Program-made: the position numbers and the translations under genes | Part shown: positions 1 through 6,711 of the stretch, in pieces | Layout of the letters: each line of letters begins with the position of its first letter | How positions within the stretch are numbered: the stretch's first letter is position 1 | From: an uncultured Flavobacterium sp. | GTDB lineage: Bacteria; Bacteroidota; Bacteroidia; Flavobacteriales; Flavobacteriaceae | Assembly (NCBI GenBank): GCA_946480635.1 | Contig: CAMLKV010000072.1 | Coordinates: forward strand, 1 to 9,064 | Reading direction: 5' to 3' | Length of the DNA stretch: 9,064 bases | The notes under the pieces: generated by a model | What the model was told of the DNA's origin: nothing | Databases searched by the model: none | The model's input: only the letters and a program-made list of their open reading frames with translations

Positions 1-112
1 CTCAAAATTCTTAATTGTGCTAAAATATTAAAAAAAATAATATTCGTTTTTCAGAAATCAGTTAATTTTTAGACTTAATTGAAAAAAAGTTTTTTTATTA
101 CATCTAAAAAAT

Positions 113-120
113 TAAATTTG
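113..120 (+). promoter_or_regulatory. Candidate Bacteroidetes -7 box upstream of exbB
   Basis: TAAATTTG matches the Bacteroidetes -7 consensus TAnnTTTG exactly. It would place the transcription start near 126 and give a leader of about 55 nt before the exbB ATG at 182. No clear TTG -33 element lies at the usual 17-20 nt spacing; only a T-run is found there (about 90-96), so this rests on one box in very AT-rich DNA. The rest of 1-181 is AT-rich with no recognisable gene. Confidence 0.45.
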
Positions 121-181
121 CTCCCATTATTCATTAAATTCACGTTAGAATTAATCAATTAAAAATTTAAATTTTAAAAAA

Positions 182-1003
182 ATGGCAAACAACGTTAAAA
201 AAGAAAAAAGTTCAAACGGAGGAGATATTTTCTCTGGTCTTGTAATCGTAGCATGTATTGTGGTAGGATGGTTAGTGTGGAAATTCGTAATGGGAGCTGC
301 ATCTAACTTTGAAGGAGGAAATCCAGAAGGTCATCCACTACCTGGAAACTATTTAGGAATGGTTTACAAAGGAGGAGCTATTGTACCTGTGTTAATGGGC
401 TTATTATTGATGGTGGTTGTTTTCTCATTTGAGCGTTTTGCAGTAATTTCTAAAGCTGCTGGTAAAGGTAATTTAGATGCTTTCATGAAAAAAGTTCAAG
501 CTAGTGTAAATGGTGGTGATATTGATGGTGCTATCGATGCTTGTGACAAACAAAAAGGTTCTGTTGCAAATGCTATCAAAGCTGGTTTAGTAAAATATAA
601 CCAAGTTAAAGCTGAAGGTTTCTCTTCTGAAGAGGCTACTGAAACTATTCACAAAGAAATTGAAGAGGCTACTTCATTAGAAATGCCAATGTTAGAGAAA
701 AACTTAACAATCTTATCTACTTTAGTATCTTTAGGTACATTAGCAGGATTATTAGGAACAGTAACAGGTATGATTAAAGCGTTCGGGGCATTAGCAACTT
801 CAGGTACTCCTGACCAAGCAATGTTAGCAAATGGTATCTCTGAAGCACTAATCAATACTGCAACAGGTATCTCAACTTCTGCTTTAGCTATTGTTGTTTA
901 TAACTTCTTTACTTCTAAAATTGATACATTAACTTATTCAATTGACGAAGCTGCAAACGCGATTGTAAATACTTACAGACGTTTCAAAGGAAGCTTGAAA
1001 TAA
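182..1003 (+). CDS. exbB: ExbB/TolQ/MotA-family proton channel subunit
   Basis: Inner-membrane proton-channel subunit that, with ExbD, uses proton motive force to energise TonB. The protein has 273 aa. Predicted membrane helices lie at about 17-37, 65-83, 176-205 and 220-240. The last two carry the family signature: LLGTVTG at 190-196, with Thr193 matching the key threonine of E. coli ExbB TM2, and EALINTATGI from 221, with Glu221 and Thr226 matching the conserved Glu and Thr of TM3. The cytoplasmic domain lies between helices 2 and 3. The helix at 17-37 is additional to the three of E. coli ExbB and would put the N-terminus in the cytoplasm. The ATG at 182 follows an A-rich leader without a Shine-Dalgarno site, normal for Bacteroidetes. 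It is the first gene of a seven-gene operon and is 61 nt from the first exbD. MotA/TolQ relatives such as TolQ are the alternative, but the adjoining exbD-exbD-tonB favour ExbB. Confidence 0.93.
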   Translation: MANNVKKEKSSNGGDIFSGLVIVACIVVGWLVWKFVMGAASNFEGGNPEGHPLPGNYLGMVYKGGAIVPVLMGLLLMVVVFSFERFAVISKAAGKGNLDAFMKKVQASVNGGDIDGAIDACDKQKGSVANAIKAGLVKYNQVKAEGFSSEEATETIHKEIEEATSLEMPMLEKNLTILSTLVSLGTLAGLLGTVTGMIKAFGALATSGTPDQAMLANGISEALINTATGISTSALAIVVYNFFTSKIDTLTYSIDEAANAIVNTYRRFKGSLK

Positions 1004-1021
1004 TATAATAACAACATTCTG

Positions 1022-1040
1022 TATAACGTTATATTATAAC
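1022..1040. repeat. Alternating inverted repeat between exbB and the first exbD
   Basis: TATAAC, GTTATA, T, TATAAC follow one another, so the middle arm is complementary to both flanking arms. The first two form a perfect 12-bp palindrome at 1022-1033, and the last two form an almost loopless inverted repeat at 1028-1040. It sits in the longest gap inside the operon. It is pure AT apart from three C/G positions and no T-tract follows, so it is not a convincing terminator. A protein-binding site or a weak processing hairpin is possible, and chance in AT-rich DNA cannot be excluded. Confidence 0.3.
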
Positions 1041-1064
1041 AGTTGTGCAATAAAAAAATAAAGT

Positions 1065-1676
1065 ATGGCAGTAAAAACGCAAAAAAAAGCTGGTGCTATC
1101 GACATGACGGCGATGTGTGACGTGGCTTTCCTATTGCTTACTTTCTTTATCTTAACAGCTACTGCAAAACAGCCTGAGCCGTTAACTGTAGAAACACCTA
1201 ACTCTACTGTGCAAACTAAGTTGCCAGAAACAGATTTAGCAACCCTAACAGTTGGTGAAGGAAAAGTGTTCTTCGGAGTTTTAGGAAGAGATGTAAGAGT
1301 AAGAACTCTAGAGATGATGGGTCAAAAATATGGTATCGCATTCTCTCCAGAGGAAAGACAACGTTTTGCTTTAATGGATGGTTTTGGTGTGCCAATAGCT
1401 AATTTGAGACAAATTATAGCTATGAATGGTTCAGAAAGAAATCAACCAGGATTGCAACCAGGAATTCCAAAAGATTCATTAAATAATGAATTGAAAGAAT
1501 GGATTTATAACGCTCGTATGGCGAATATCGAATTGCATCAGCAAGAGTTGAAATTTGCTATCAAGGGTGATGCTAAATTAGAATATCCAAACATTAAGAA
1601 AGTGATGGATATCTTACAGGACCAAGAAGTAAACAGTTTCAATTTAGTTACTGGTTTACGCGGAGAAAATTTCTAA
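1065..1676 (+). CDS. exbD: ExbD/TolR-family biopolymer transport protein, first copy
   Basis: Single-span motor subunit that pairs with the ExbB channel. The protein has 203 aa. A short basic N-terminus precedes IDMTAMCDVAFLLLTFF (12-28), the family signature; Asp19 matches the proton-carrying Asp25 of E. coli ExbD. The membrane helix spans about 17-35. The periplasmic domain starts with a strand-like segment (ATLTVGEGKVFF) and ends with the usual pattern FAIKGDAKLEYPNIKKVMDI. Between these lies an extra segment at about 80-145, which explains why it is far longer than E. coli ExbD (141 aa). The start is the ATG after an A-rich leader, and the second exbD begins 18 nt downstream. TolR is the main alternative, but no tolA, tolB or pal is nearby and tonB is. 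Confidence 0.9.
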   Translation: MAVKTQKKAGAIDMTAMCDVAFLLLTFFILTATAKQPEPLTVETPNSTVQTKLPETDLATLTVGEGKVFFGVLGRDVRVRTLEMMGQKYGIAFSPEERQRFALMDGFGVPIANLRQIIAMNGSERNQPGLQPGIPKDSLNNELKEWIYNARMANIELHQQELKFAIKGDAKLEYPNIKKVMDILQDQEVNSFNLVTGLRGENF

Positions 1677-1694
1677 CAGTATAAAAAATAAGAA

Positions 1695-2240
1695 ATGGCA
1701 GAATTAAATACCGACGCCGGCGGTGGCAAAAAAGGCGACAAAAAGGTAAGAAGTAAGAAATCGAATTCAAAGGTAGATTTGACAGCAATGGTTGACTTAG
1801 CATTCCTTTTAATTACGTTCTTCATGCTTACTACCTCGTTGTCAAAGCCACAATCGATGAACTTGGGAATGCCTGATAAGCAAGATAAAGATAAACCAAA
1901 AGAGGATATTGAAGTTGCTGATGATAGAACTATGACTATTTTATTGGGAGAGAACAATAAAGTAAAATGGTATATGGGTCAGTTTGGTTCTCCTCTTGAA
2001 GGTCCAGAAGATTCTTCTTACGGTAAGGCTGGTATTCGTCAACCAATTTTAGAAAAGGTAAAATCTGTACCTGCTAAATATGGAGATCCAAAAAAAGGAT
2101 TAATTGTAATTATAAAGCTTGATAAGAAAACCAACTATAAAAATATGGTTGATATCTTGGATGAAATGGCAATCGCAAAAGTTCCTACGTATGCAATTGT
2201 TGATTTGACCAAAGAAGAAAAAGCTTTATTTGATAAATAA
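1695..2240 (+). CDS. exbD: ExbD/TolR-family biopolymer transport protein, second copy
   Basis: Second, clearly different ExbD of the same motor, 181 aa. The N-terminal 26 residues are rich in Gly, Lys and Ser and cytoplasmic. VDLTAMVDLAFLLITFFML (27-45) then gives the family signature, with Asp34 as the expected proton-binding residue in a helix at about 33-50. The periplasmic part carries its own insert (about 95-125, including WYMGQFGSPLEG) that is unlike the insert in the first copy. It ends with the normal ExbD pattern IIKLDKKTNYKNMVDILDEM. It starts 18 nt after the first exbD, and tonB follows 22 nt after its stop, so the genes are probably cotranscribed. Two ExbDs next to one ExbB are common in Bacteroidetes. 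The pair may form a heterodimer in the ExbB pore, but this is inferred. Confidence 0.9.
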   Translation: MAELNTDAGGGKKGDKKVRSKKSNSKVDLTAMVDLAFLLITFFMLTTSLSKPQSMNLGMPDKQDKDKPKEDIEVADDRTMTILLGENNKVKWYMGQFGSPLEGPEDSSYGKAGIRQPILEKVKSVPAKYGDPKKGLIVIIKLDKKTNYKNMVDILDEMAIAKVPTYAIVDLTKEEKALFDK

Positions 2241-2262
2241 ACTAACCCTAAATATTGAAAAA

Positions 2263-3069
2263 ATGAAATTAGATATATTCAAATCACAGTGGTTAGACTT
2301 AGTTTTTGAAGGACGTAATAAAAAGTATGGAGCTTATGTGTTACGTAAGGAAAATCCTAAAACATCTTTACGTTCGTTATTGCTAGGAGGGATTGTATTT
2401 TCAATTGCGGTTAGTGCACCAAAATTGATTGAATTAATTCCTAGTGGTGATGAAGCTAAAAATACTTTAGATGAGAAAGTGGTTTTGGTAAATATGGAAA
2501 AACCAAAAGAGAATGTTCCACCACCACCACCTAAAAAAGTTGAGCCACCAAAGCCTAAAATTGATGAAGTTAAATTCGTTGAGCCTAAAGTTGTAGAAGC
2601 TAAAAAGGTAACGGAAGAGATTAAAACAATTGAAGAGCTTAAGGACAAAAATATCGCCGAAAAAGATATTAAAGGTGATAAAGATGCGGACTTTAAAATA
2701 GACAAACCTTCTGGTGAGGCTGAAAAAACTGTTGAAGTTGTAGATAACAATGTATATAGTTCAGCTGGTATCGAAGTGCAGCCAGAATTCCCTGGAGGTG
2801 CTGCTGGTTTTGCTAAATATGTTCAAAAGAACTACCGTACTCCAGAAGTTGAACAAGATCTTAAAGGACGTGTATTTGTTGAATTCGTTGTTGAAAAAGA
2901 TGGAAGTTTAACAGATATCAAAGTTATTAGAGATCTTGGATTTGGAACAGGAGCAGAAGCAATTAGAATGCTAAAAAATGCACCTAAATGGAGTCCAGGT
3001 GAACAAAATGGTAAAAAGATTCGTGTTAGATATAGTTTGCCAATTATGTTAGACATTAGAACAGAGTAA
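2263..3069 (+). CDS. tonB: TonB energy-transducing protein
   Basis: Links the ExbB/ExbD motor to TonB-dependent outer-membrane transporters. From the ATG at 2263 it has 268 aa. It has a cytoplasmic N-terminus of about 36 residues containing FEGRNKKYGAYVLR, a segment often seen in Bacteroidetes TonBs. A membrane anchor follows at about 37-58, then a proline and lysine/glutamate-rich spacer (about 80-160, with PPPPPKKVEPPKPK at 86-99) long enough to cross part of the periplasm. The TonB C-terminal domain runs from about 170 to 265: PEFPGG, KGRVFVEFVVEKDGS, PKWSPGEQNGKK. A longer reading from TTG at 2230 overlaps the exbD stop and adds 11 unconserved-looking residues; the ATG after an A-rich stretch is preferred. 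Its stop overlaps the next start (TAATG), which suggests translational coupling. Confidence 0.92.
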   Translation: MKLDIFKSQWLDLVFEGRNKKYGAYVLRKENPKTSLRSLLLGGIVFSIAVSAPKLIELIPSGDEAKNTLDEKVVLVNMEKPKENVPPPPPKKVEPPKPKIDEVKFVEPKVVEAKKVTEEIKTIEELKDKNIAEKDIKGDKDADFKIDKPSGEAEKTVEVVDNNVYSSAGIEVQPEFPGGAAGFAKYVQKNYRTPEVEQDLKGRVFVEFVVEKDGSLTDIKVIRDLGFGTGAEAIRMLKNAPKWSPGEQNGKKIRVRYSLPIMLDIRTE

Positions 3070-3293
3070 TGAGTAATTATTATTCAGATAAAAAAGAGAA
3101 GAAATCGCTTAAAGAGCGATTTCTTCTCGTTATAGGTATATTCTTCTTTTTGATTTATCTCACATTTGGCCTTGCTATCTTATTCTGGGATAAATTGCCA
3201 TTAAAAATGCCTCATAATTATCGTATAGCATTAGGATTGATAATAATTATTTATGCTTTCCTTCGATTTATACGATTTTTCCAAAAATCTTAA
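3069..3293 (+). CDS. Small two-helix membrane protein of unknown function
   Basis: I do not recognise a named family. The protein has 74 aa. A lysine-rich cytoplasmic-type N-terminus (KKEKKSLKERF, 8-18) is followed by two hydrophobic helices at about 18-40 and 51-68 with a short KLPLKMPHN linker. The C-terminus is positively charged. The pattern suggests an inner-membrane hairpin protein with both ends inside the cell. The ATG shares one base with the tonB stop, and the lipoprotein gene starts one base after its own stop, so it is probably translated as part of the operon. Its role may relate to the TonB motor, but only position supports this. Its codons 10-20 contain a perfect 14-bp inverted repeat, described separately. 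Confidence 0.75.
   Translation: MSNYYSDKKEKKSLKERFLLVIGIFFFLIYLTFGLAILFWDKLPLKMPHNYRIALGLIIIIYAFLRFIRFFQKS
3096..3128 (+). promoter_or_regulatory. Perfect 14-bp intragenic hairpin just after tonB
   Basis: GAGAAGAAATCGCT (3096-3109) and AGCGATTTCTTCTC (3115-3128) are exactly complementary, separated by the 5-nt loop TAAAG. The stem starts 26 nt after the tonB stop and lies wholly inside the reading frame of the 74-aa protein. The T-run is not immediately downstream (GTTATAGG follows), so it is not a classic terminator. An mRNA-stabilising 3' barrier, processing site or partial attenuator between the motor genes and the downstream genes is the likeliest use, by inference. Confidence 0.6.
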
Positions 3294-3294
3294 T

Positions 3295-4203
3295 ATGAAA
3301 AAAATACATTTTCTACTTGTTGTTGTGGTTTCTGCTTTAATTATTTTTAGTTGTAATCAAAAAAAGGATTCTGATAAACAAGATACAATTTTGACTGGTA
3401 GTGTAAGTATATTGGTTGATGAAACAATTCTACCAATTATTGAAGATCAGGTCATGGTTTTTGAAAACCAATATGATGCAAAGATTAAACTTATTGGTAA
3501 ATCTGAGATGGAAATTGTAAAACTTTTATCTGAAGGAAAGTATGATCTTGCAATTTTAACAAGATCTCTATCTCCTGGTGAAGCAAAAGTTTTTGATGAG
3601 AAGAAAATCAAACCAAAAGAAACACTTTTGGCTATGGATGCTGTTGCTTTTATAGCAAATAAGTCTGATTCAAATATTAAAATTGATTTGAATGACATTT
3701 CAGCATTTATGCAAGAAAAGGATCAGTCAAAATTTGCAGGTTTGGTTTTTGATAATGCCAATTCTAGTACAGTTGCTTATATGAAAAAAGTTGCTGGAAT
3801 TCAACAACTTCCAAAACATAAAATTTTCTCTTTCAACAATAATAACGAAGTTATTGAGTTTGTTTCTAAGAATAAAGGAATGGTTGGTGTTGTTGGGGTA
3901 AATTGGATTTCTCAACCGTCGCCAGAATTTCAAAGTATAGTTGATAATGTTAGTGTTTTGGAAGTAAAGACAAAGAACGGTAACTTTGTACAACCTACTC
4001 AAGATCAAATAGGACGACAAACATATCCTGCGACTCGTGTTATAAAAATGTTAAATTATCAAGGATATTCTGGTTTGGGTATGGGATTTGCTTCCTTTGT
4101 TGCTGGAGAGATAGGTCAACGCATAATTCTTAAATCTGGATTAGTTCCTATGAGAATGCCAAGTCGTAACATTATAGTTCGAAAAGAAATTGAAAAAAAG
4201 TAA
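3295..4203 (+). CDS. PstS-like periplasmic substrate-binding lipoprotein
   Basis: From the ATG at 3295 it has 302 aa. A lipoprotein signal peptide (1-19) leads to LIIFSC, with Cys20 as the probable lipidated residue. The mature part resembles phosphate-binding PstS proteins of the PBP-like fold: ETILPIIEDQ (43-52), IGKSEMEIVKLL (67-78), YDLAILTRSLS (83-93), NSSTVAYMKKVAG (156-168). It ends with the typical GFASFVAGEIGQRIILKSG (264-282). The residues expected to hold phosphate are altered (see findings), so phosphate is not an assured ligand. No pstC, pstA or pstB is present. Its place one base after the 74-aa gene and before the TPR gene suggests a periplasmic accessory to the TonB motor. A start at 3253 would overlap the previous gene and put 14 residues before the signal peptide, so it was not used. 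Confidence 0.82.
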   Translation: MKKIHFLLVVVVSALIIFSCNQKKDSDKQDTILTGSVSILVDETILPIIEDQVMVFENQYDAKIKLIGKSEMEIVKLLSEGKYDLAILTRSLSPGEAKVFDEKKIKPKETLLAMDAVAFIANKSDSNIKIDLNDISAFMQEKDQSKFAGLVFDNANSSTVAYMKKVAGIQQLPKHKIFSFNNNNEVIEFVSKNKGMVGVVGVNWISQPSPEFQSIVDNVSVLEVKTKNGNFVQPTQDQIGRQTYPATRVIKMLNYQGYSGLGMGFASFVAGEIGQRIILKSGLVPMRMPSRNIIVRKEIEKK

Positions 4204-4221
4204 ATAATTAATACAACTAAA

Positions 4222-5910
4222 ATGAATAAAATTAAATTTTTCAGCGTTGTTTTCTTAGGATTAGGATATGTTTCTTTTGCCCAAGATGTTGAAGCAGCAA
4301 AAAAAGCTATCGATGCTGAACAGTATGAAAAAGCAAAATCAATCTTAAAAGGAGCTGTAAAGAGTACACCTGACAATGGTAAAGCGGCTTTTTTATTAGG
4401 GAACGTCTATTTACGTCAAAATCTTCAGGATTCTGCTAAGATATTTTTTGATAAAGGATTAAAATCAAAAGAATTTGCAGCTTACAATTATATTGGATTA
4501 GGTCAAATAGATTTAGACAACGGAAATACTTCTGCAGCTCAATTCAATTTTGATCAGGCTACAAAAGATATGAAGAAAAAGGACTTAGAACAATATGTAT
4601 ATATTGGGAAAGCATACACAAATTCGGACAATCCTAATTTCAAAAAGGCAATCGAAGTTTTAAATAAAGCTAAAGCAATCAATATGAATGATGCTCAAAC
4701 GTTATTGGCTTTGGGAGATGCATATTACGGTGATAAAAACCAAAATGAAGCTTATGCCGCTTATCGTAATGCAGCAGCAGCTGATCCATCTTTGTTAAGA
4801 GCAAAAATGCAGTTAGGAGTTTTATTAAAAGGAGCAAAAGCTTATGCAGAGGCAAAAACAGCTTTAGATAAGGTTTTAGCAGAAAATCCTAATTACGGAC
4901 CTGTTCACCGTGAATTAGCGGAAACTTATTTTGGTATCGCTTTAGCAGATAAATCAAAATATAAAGAGTATACAGCTAAAGCTTTGGAAAGCTATGAAAA
5001 GTACATGAGCTTAACAGACTATTCATTAGCTTCTCGTATGCGTCATGCAGATTTCCTAATTGTTGCTAAAGATTATAAAGCTTTAGAGAAAGAAGCAATT
5101 GAAATGAAAAAGTTAGATAATGTGAACCCTAGAATTTTACGTTATTTAGGTTATTCTTCTTATGAAAATGGTAATATTGACGCTGCAATTTCAGCTTTAA
5201 CAGAATATACAACAAATTCTAAAAATAAAATTATTGGTCGTGACTATTTGTATTTAGGTATGGCTCAACTTAAAAAAGCTATTCCGGCGGTGACAGGTGA
5301 TGCAAAACCAGTAATCGATGAAGCTTTATATAAAACAGCTGTTGAGAATTTCAAAAAGGCAGTTGGTTTAGACAAGCCAATGGCTAATGAATTGAATGAT
5401 ATTGGAAAAGTATATTTCGATCAAAAATTATATAAATATGCAGCAGGAATTTATGAAGTAGCTACTTCAAATCCTAATTCACAAAACTATTTATATGATA
5501 ATTTCTTTTTAGGATATTCGTTATACTTTGAGTATGCGAGTAAAGATGTAAAAAAACCAGAAGTTCTAGAAGCTCTTAAAAAGGCTGATGTTGCTTTTGG
5601 TAATGTTAATGTTGCTTCGCCAACAACACAAGATGCTCATATTTATAGGGCGAGAGTTAATGGTTTATTGTCTGAAGCTACTGCTAAAGATCAAATGGCT
5701 AAGAGTTATGAAGAGTTCGTGAAAGTTGTAACAGCTAAAGGACCAGAAACGATTGAAAAAAATAAATCTAAATTTGTTGAATCTTACCAAGAATTAGCAA
5801 GATATTATGCTAAAACTGACAAAGTAAAGTCCAATGACTATATTGCTAAAGCTTTAGCATTAGAACCAACAAATGCTGATACCTTAAATCTTCAAAAAGC
5901 TTTAAAATAA
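4222..5910 (+). CDS. Secreted tetratricopeptide-repeat protein
   Basis: The protein has 562 aa. A signal peptide ends at about SFA|Q (residue 20/21), so the protein is periplasmic or surface-exposed. The remainder is almost all helical TPR-like repeats. Examples are the segment from Ala24 with QYEKAKSILKGAV, AAFLLGNVYLRQNLQDSAK, YNYIGLGQIDLDNGNTSAA, TLLALGDAYYGDKNQNEAY, VHRELAETYFGIA and YLGYSSYENGNIDAAI. The C-terminal repeats diverge and end in IAKALALEPTNAD. TPR arrays bind other proteins and no enzymatic motif is visible, so a scaffold role in the periplasm beside the TonB motor is the reasonable inference. The gene is 18 nt downstream of the lipoprotein gene and is the last of the operon, followed directly by a terminator. 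The exact partner is unknown. Confidence 0.85.
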   Translation: MNKIKFFSVVFLGLGYVSFAQDVEAAKKAIDAEQYEKAKSILKGAVKSTPDNGKAAFLLGNVYLRQNLQDSAKIFFDKGLKSKEFAAYNYIGLGQIDLDNGNTSAAQFNFDQATKDMKKKDLEQYVYIGKAYTNSDNPNFKKAIEVLNKAKAINMNDAQTLLALGDAYYGDKNQNEAYAAYRNAAAADPSLLRAKMQLGVLLKGAKAYAEAKTALDKVLAENPNYGPVHRELAETYFGIALADKSKYKEYTAKALESYEKYMSLTDYSLASRMRHADFLIVAKDYKALEKEAIEMKKLDNVNPRILRYLGYSSYENGNIDAAISALTEYTTNSKNKIIGRDYLYLGMAQLKKAIPAVTGDAKPVIDEALYKTAVENFKKAVGLDKPMANELNDIGKVYFDQKLYKYAAGIYEVATSNPNSQNYLYDNFFLGYSLYFEYASKDVKKPEVLEALKKADVAFGNVNVASPTTQDAHIYRARVNGLLSEATAKDQMAKSYEEFVKVVTAKGPETIEKNKSKFVESYQELARYYAKTDKVKSNDYIAKALALEPTNADTLNLQKALK

Positions 5911-5916
5911 TCTTCC

Positions 5917-5946
5917 AAAACCGCTTCTTTTTGAAGCGGTTTTTTT
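5917..5946 (+). terminator. Rho-independent terminator closing the exbB-tonB operon
   Basis: AAAACCGCTTC (5917-5927) pairs with GAAGCGGTTTT (5933-5943) around a 5-nt T loop, and the T-run continues to 5946. It starts six bases after the stop of the TPR gene and ends the only visible transcription unit running from exbB. Confidence 0.9.
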
Positions 5947-6043
5947 ATACGATAATTTTTCAATATCTATTCTTTTAATTTATAGTTGTTTCATATGTTT
6001 TTTGTAATTGGTTAAAAACCTTTATAGTAAGAACTGAATTAAC

Positions 6044-6051
6044 TATCTTTG
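6044..6051 (+). promoter_or_regulatory. Candidate -7 box for queE
   Basis: TATCTTTG matches TAnnTTTG exactly and is followed by CACCCC, a common context at flavobacterial start sites. Transcription would begin near 6057, about 20 nt before the queE ATG. A clear TTG -33 element is missing at the expected distance; CTTTAT near 6020-6025 is the closest candidate. The box contains the TTG that a naive gene call would take as the queE start, so that start is excluded. Confidence 0.65.
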
Positions 6052-6078
6052 CACCCCAATAAATTAGAATTTTATATC

Positions 6079-6711
6079 ATGCTTGCAAAACAAACACAAT
6101 TGGCAGTTGAAAAAGGAGAAATGTTGCCTTTAATGGAGGAGTTTTATACTATCCAAGGTGAAGGATATCATACCGGTACTGCCGCATATTTTATCAGAAT
6201 AGGTGGTTGTGATGTAGGTTGCCATTGGTGTGATGTAAAGGAGAGTTGGAATGCAGAACTCCATCCACCGACTCATATTGAAATGATTGTTGACAATGCA
6301 AAAAAATATGCAGAGACTGTTGTTGTTACAGGTGGAGAACCATTAACTTGGGATATGACTCAGTTAACATCACAATTAAAGAAGGCTAATCTTAAAGTGC
6401 ACATTGAAACTTCTGGAGCTTATCCAGTTTCTGGAGCTTGGGACTGGTTTTGCTTGTCTCCCAAAAAAAATAAATTACCAGTGGCAGATGCTTATAAAAT
6501 TGCAGATGAATTAAAAGTTATTATCTATAATAGGCATGATTTTATTTTTGCAGAAGAACAAGCAGAAAAAGTAAATGATAATGCTATTTTATTTTTGCAG
6601 CCTGAATGGAGTAAAAGAGAAGAGATTACACCTTTGATTGTTGACTATGTGATGAACAATCCTAAATGGAGGGTTTCACTTCAAACACATAAATATTTAA
6701 ATATTCCTTAA
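6079..6711 (+). CDS. queE: 7-carboxy-7-deazaguanine synthase (radical SAM)
   Basis: QueE converts 6-carboxy-5,6,7,8-tetrahydropterin to 7-carboxy-7-deazaguanine in the queuosine/7-deazapurine pathway, using S-adenosylmethionine and an iron-sulfur cluster in the cytoplasm. From the ATG at 6079 it has 210 aa, normal for the family. YTIQGEG (23-29) is the family's N-terminal motif. The cluster cysteines are Cys44, Cys48 and Cys51 in CDVGCHWCD (CX3CX2C). TGGEPL (84-89) is the SAM-binding GGEP motif. FCLSPKKNKLP and FLQPEW further on also match the family. An in-frame TTG at 6049 lies in the promoter box and was rejected. No other que gene is in the window. The stop codon overlaps the start of the next gene by one base (TAATG), so the next gene is probably cotranslated. 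Confidence 0.94.
   Translation: MLAKQTQLAVEKGEMLPLMEEFYTIQGEGYHTGTAAYFIRIGGCDVGCHWCDVKESWNAELHPPTHIEMIVDNAKKYAETVVVTGGEPLTWDMTQLTSQLKKANLKVHIETSGAYPVSGAWDWFCLSPKKNKLPVADAYKIADELKVIIYNRHDFIFAEEQAEKVNDNAILFLQPEWSKREEITPLIVDYVMNNPKWRVSLQTHKYLNIP

Noticed and set aside
24..44. 7-bp AT-only inverted repeat around an A-run, considered as a terminator of an upstream gene
   Set aside because: It contains no G or C in the stem, has no T-tract after it, and such repeats are expected by chance in this AT-rich leader.
1673..1957. 94-codon open frame on the - strand over the second exbD
   Set aside because: It overlaps a gene with a clear ExbD signature and shows no family features of its own.
2334..2750. 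138-codon open frame on the - strand inside tonB
   Set aside because: It is antisense to the proline/lysine-rich spacer and has low-complexity Ser/Gly/Leu composition as expected of a shadow; tonB is well supported on the + strand.
3295..4203. Naming the lipoprotein pstS
   Set aside because: The fold-level resemblance is good, but the phosphate-contacting residues appear changed and no pst transport genes are present, so a gene symbol would overstate the function.
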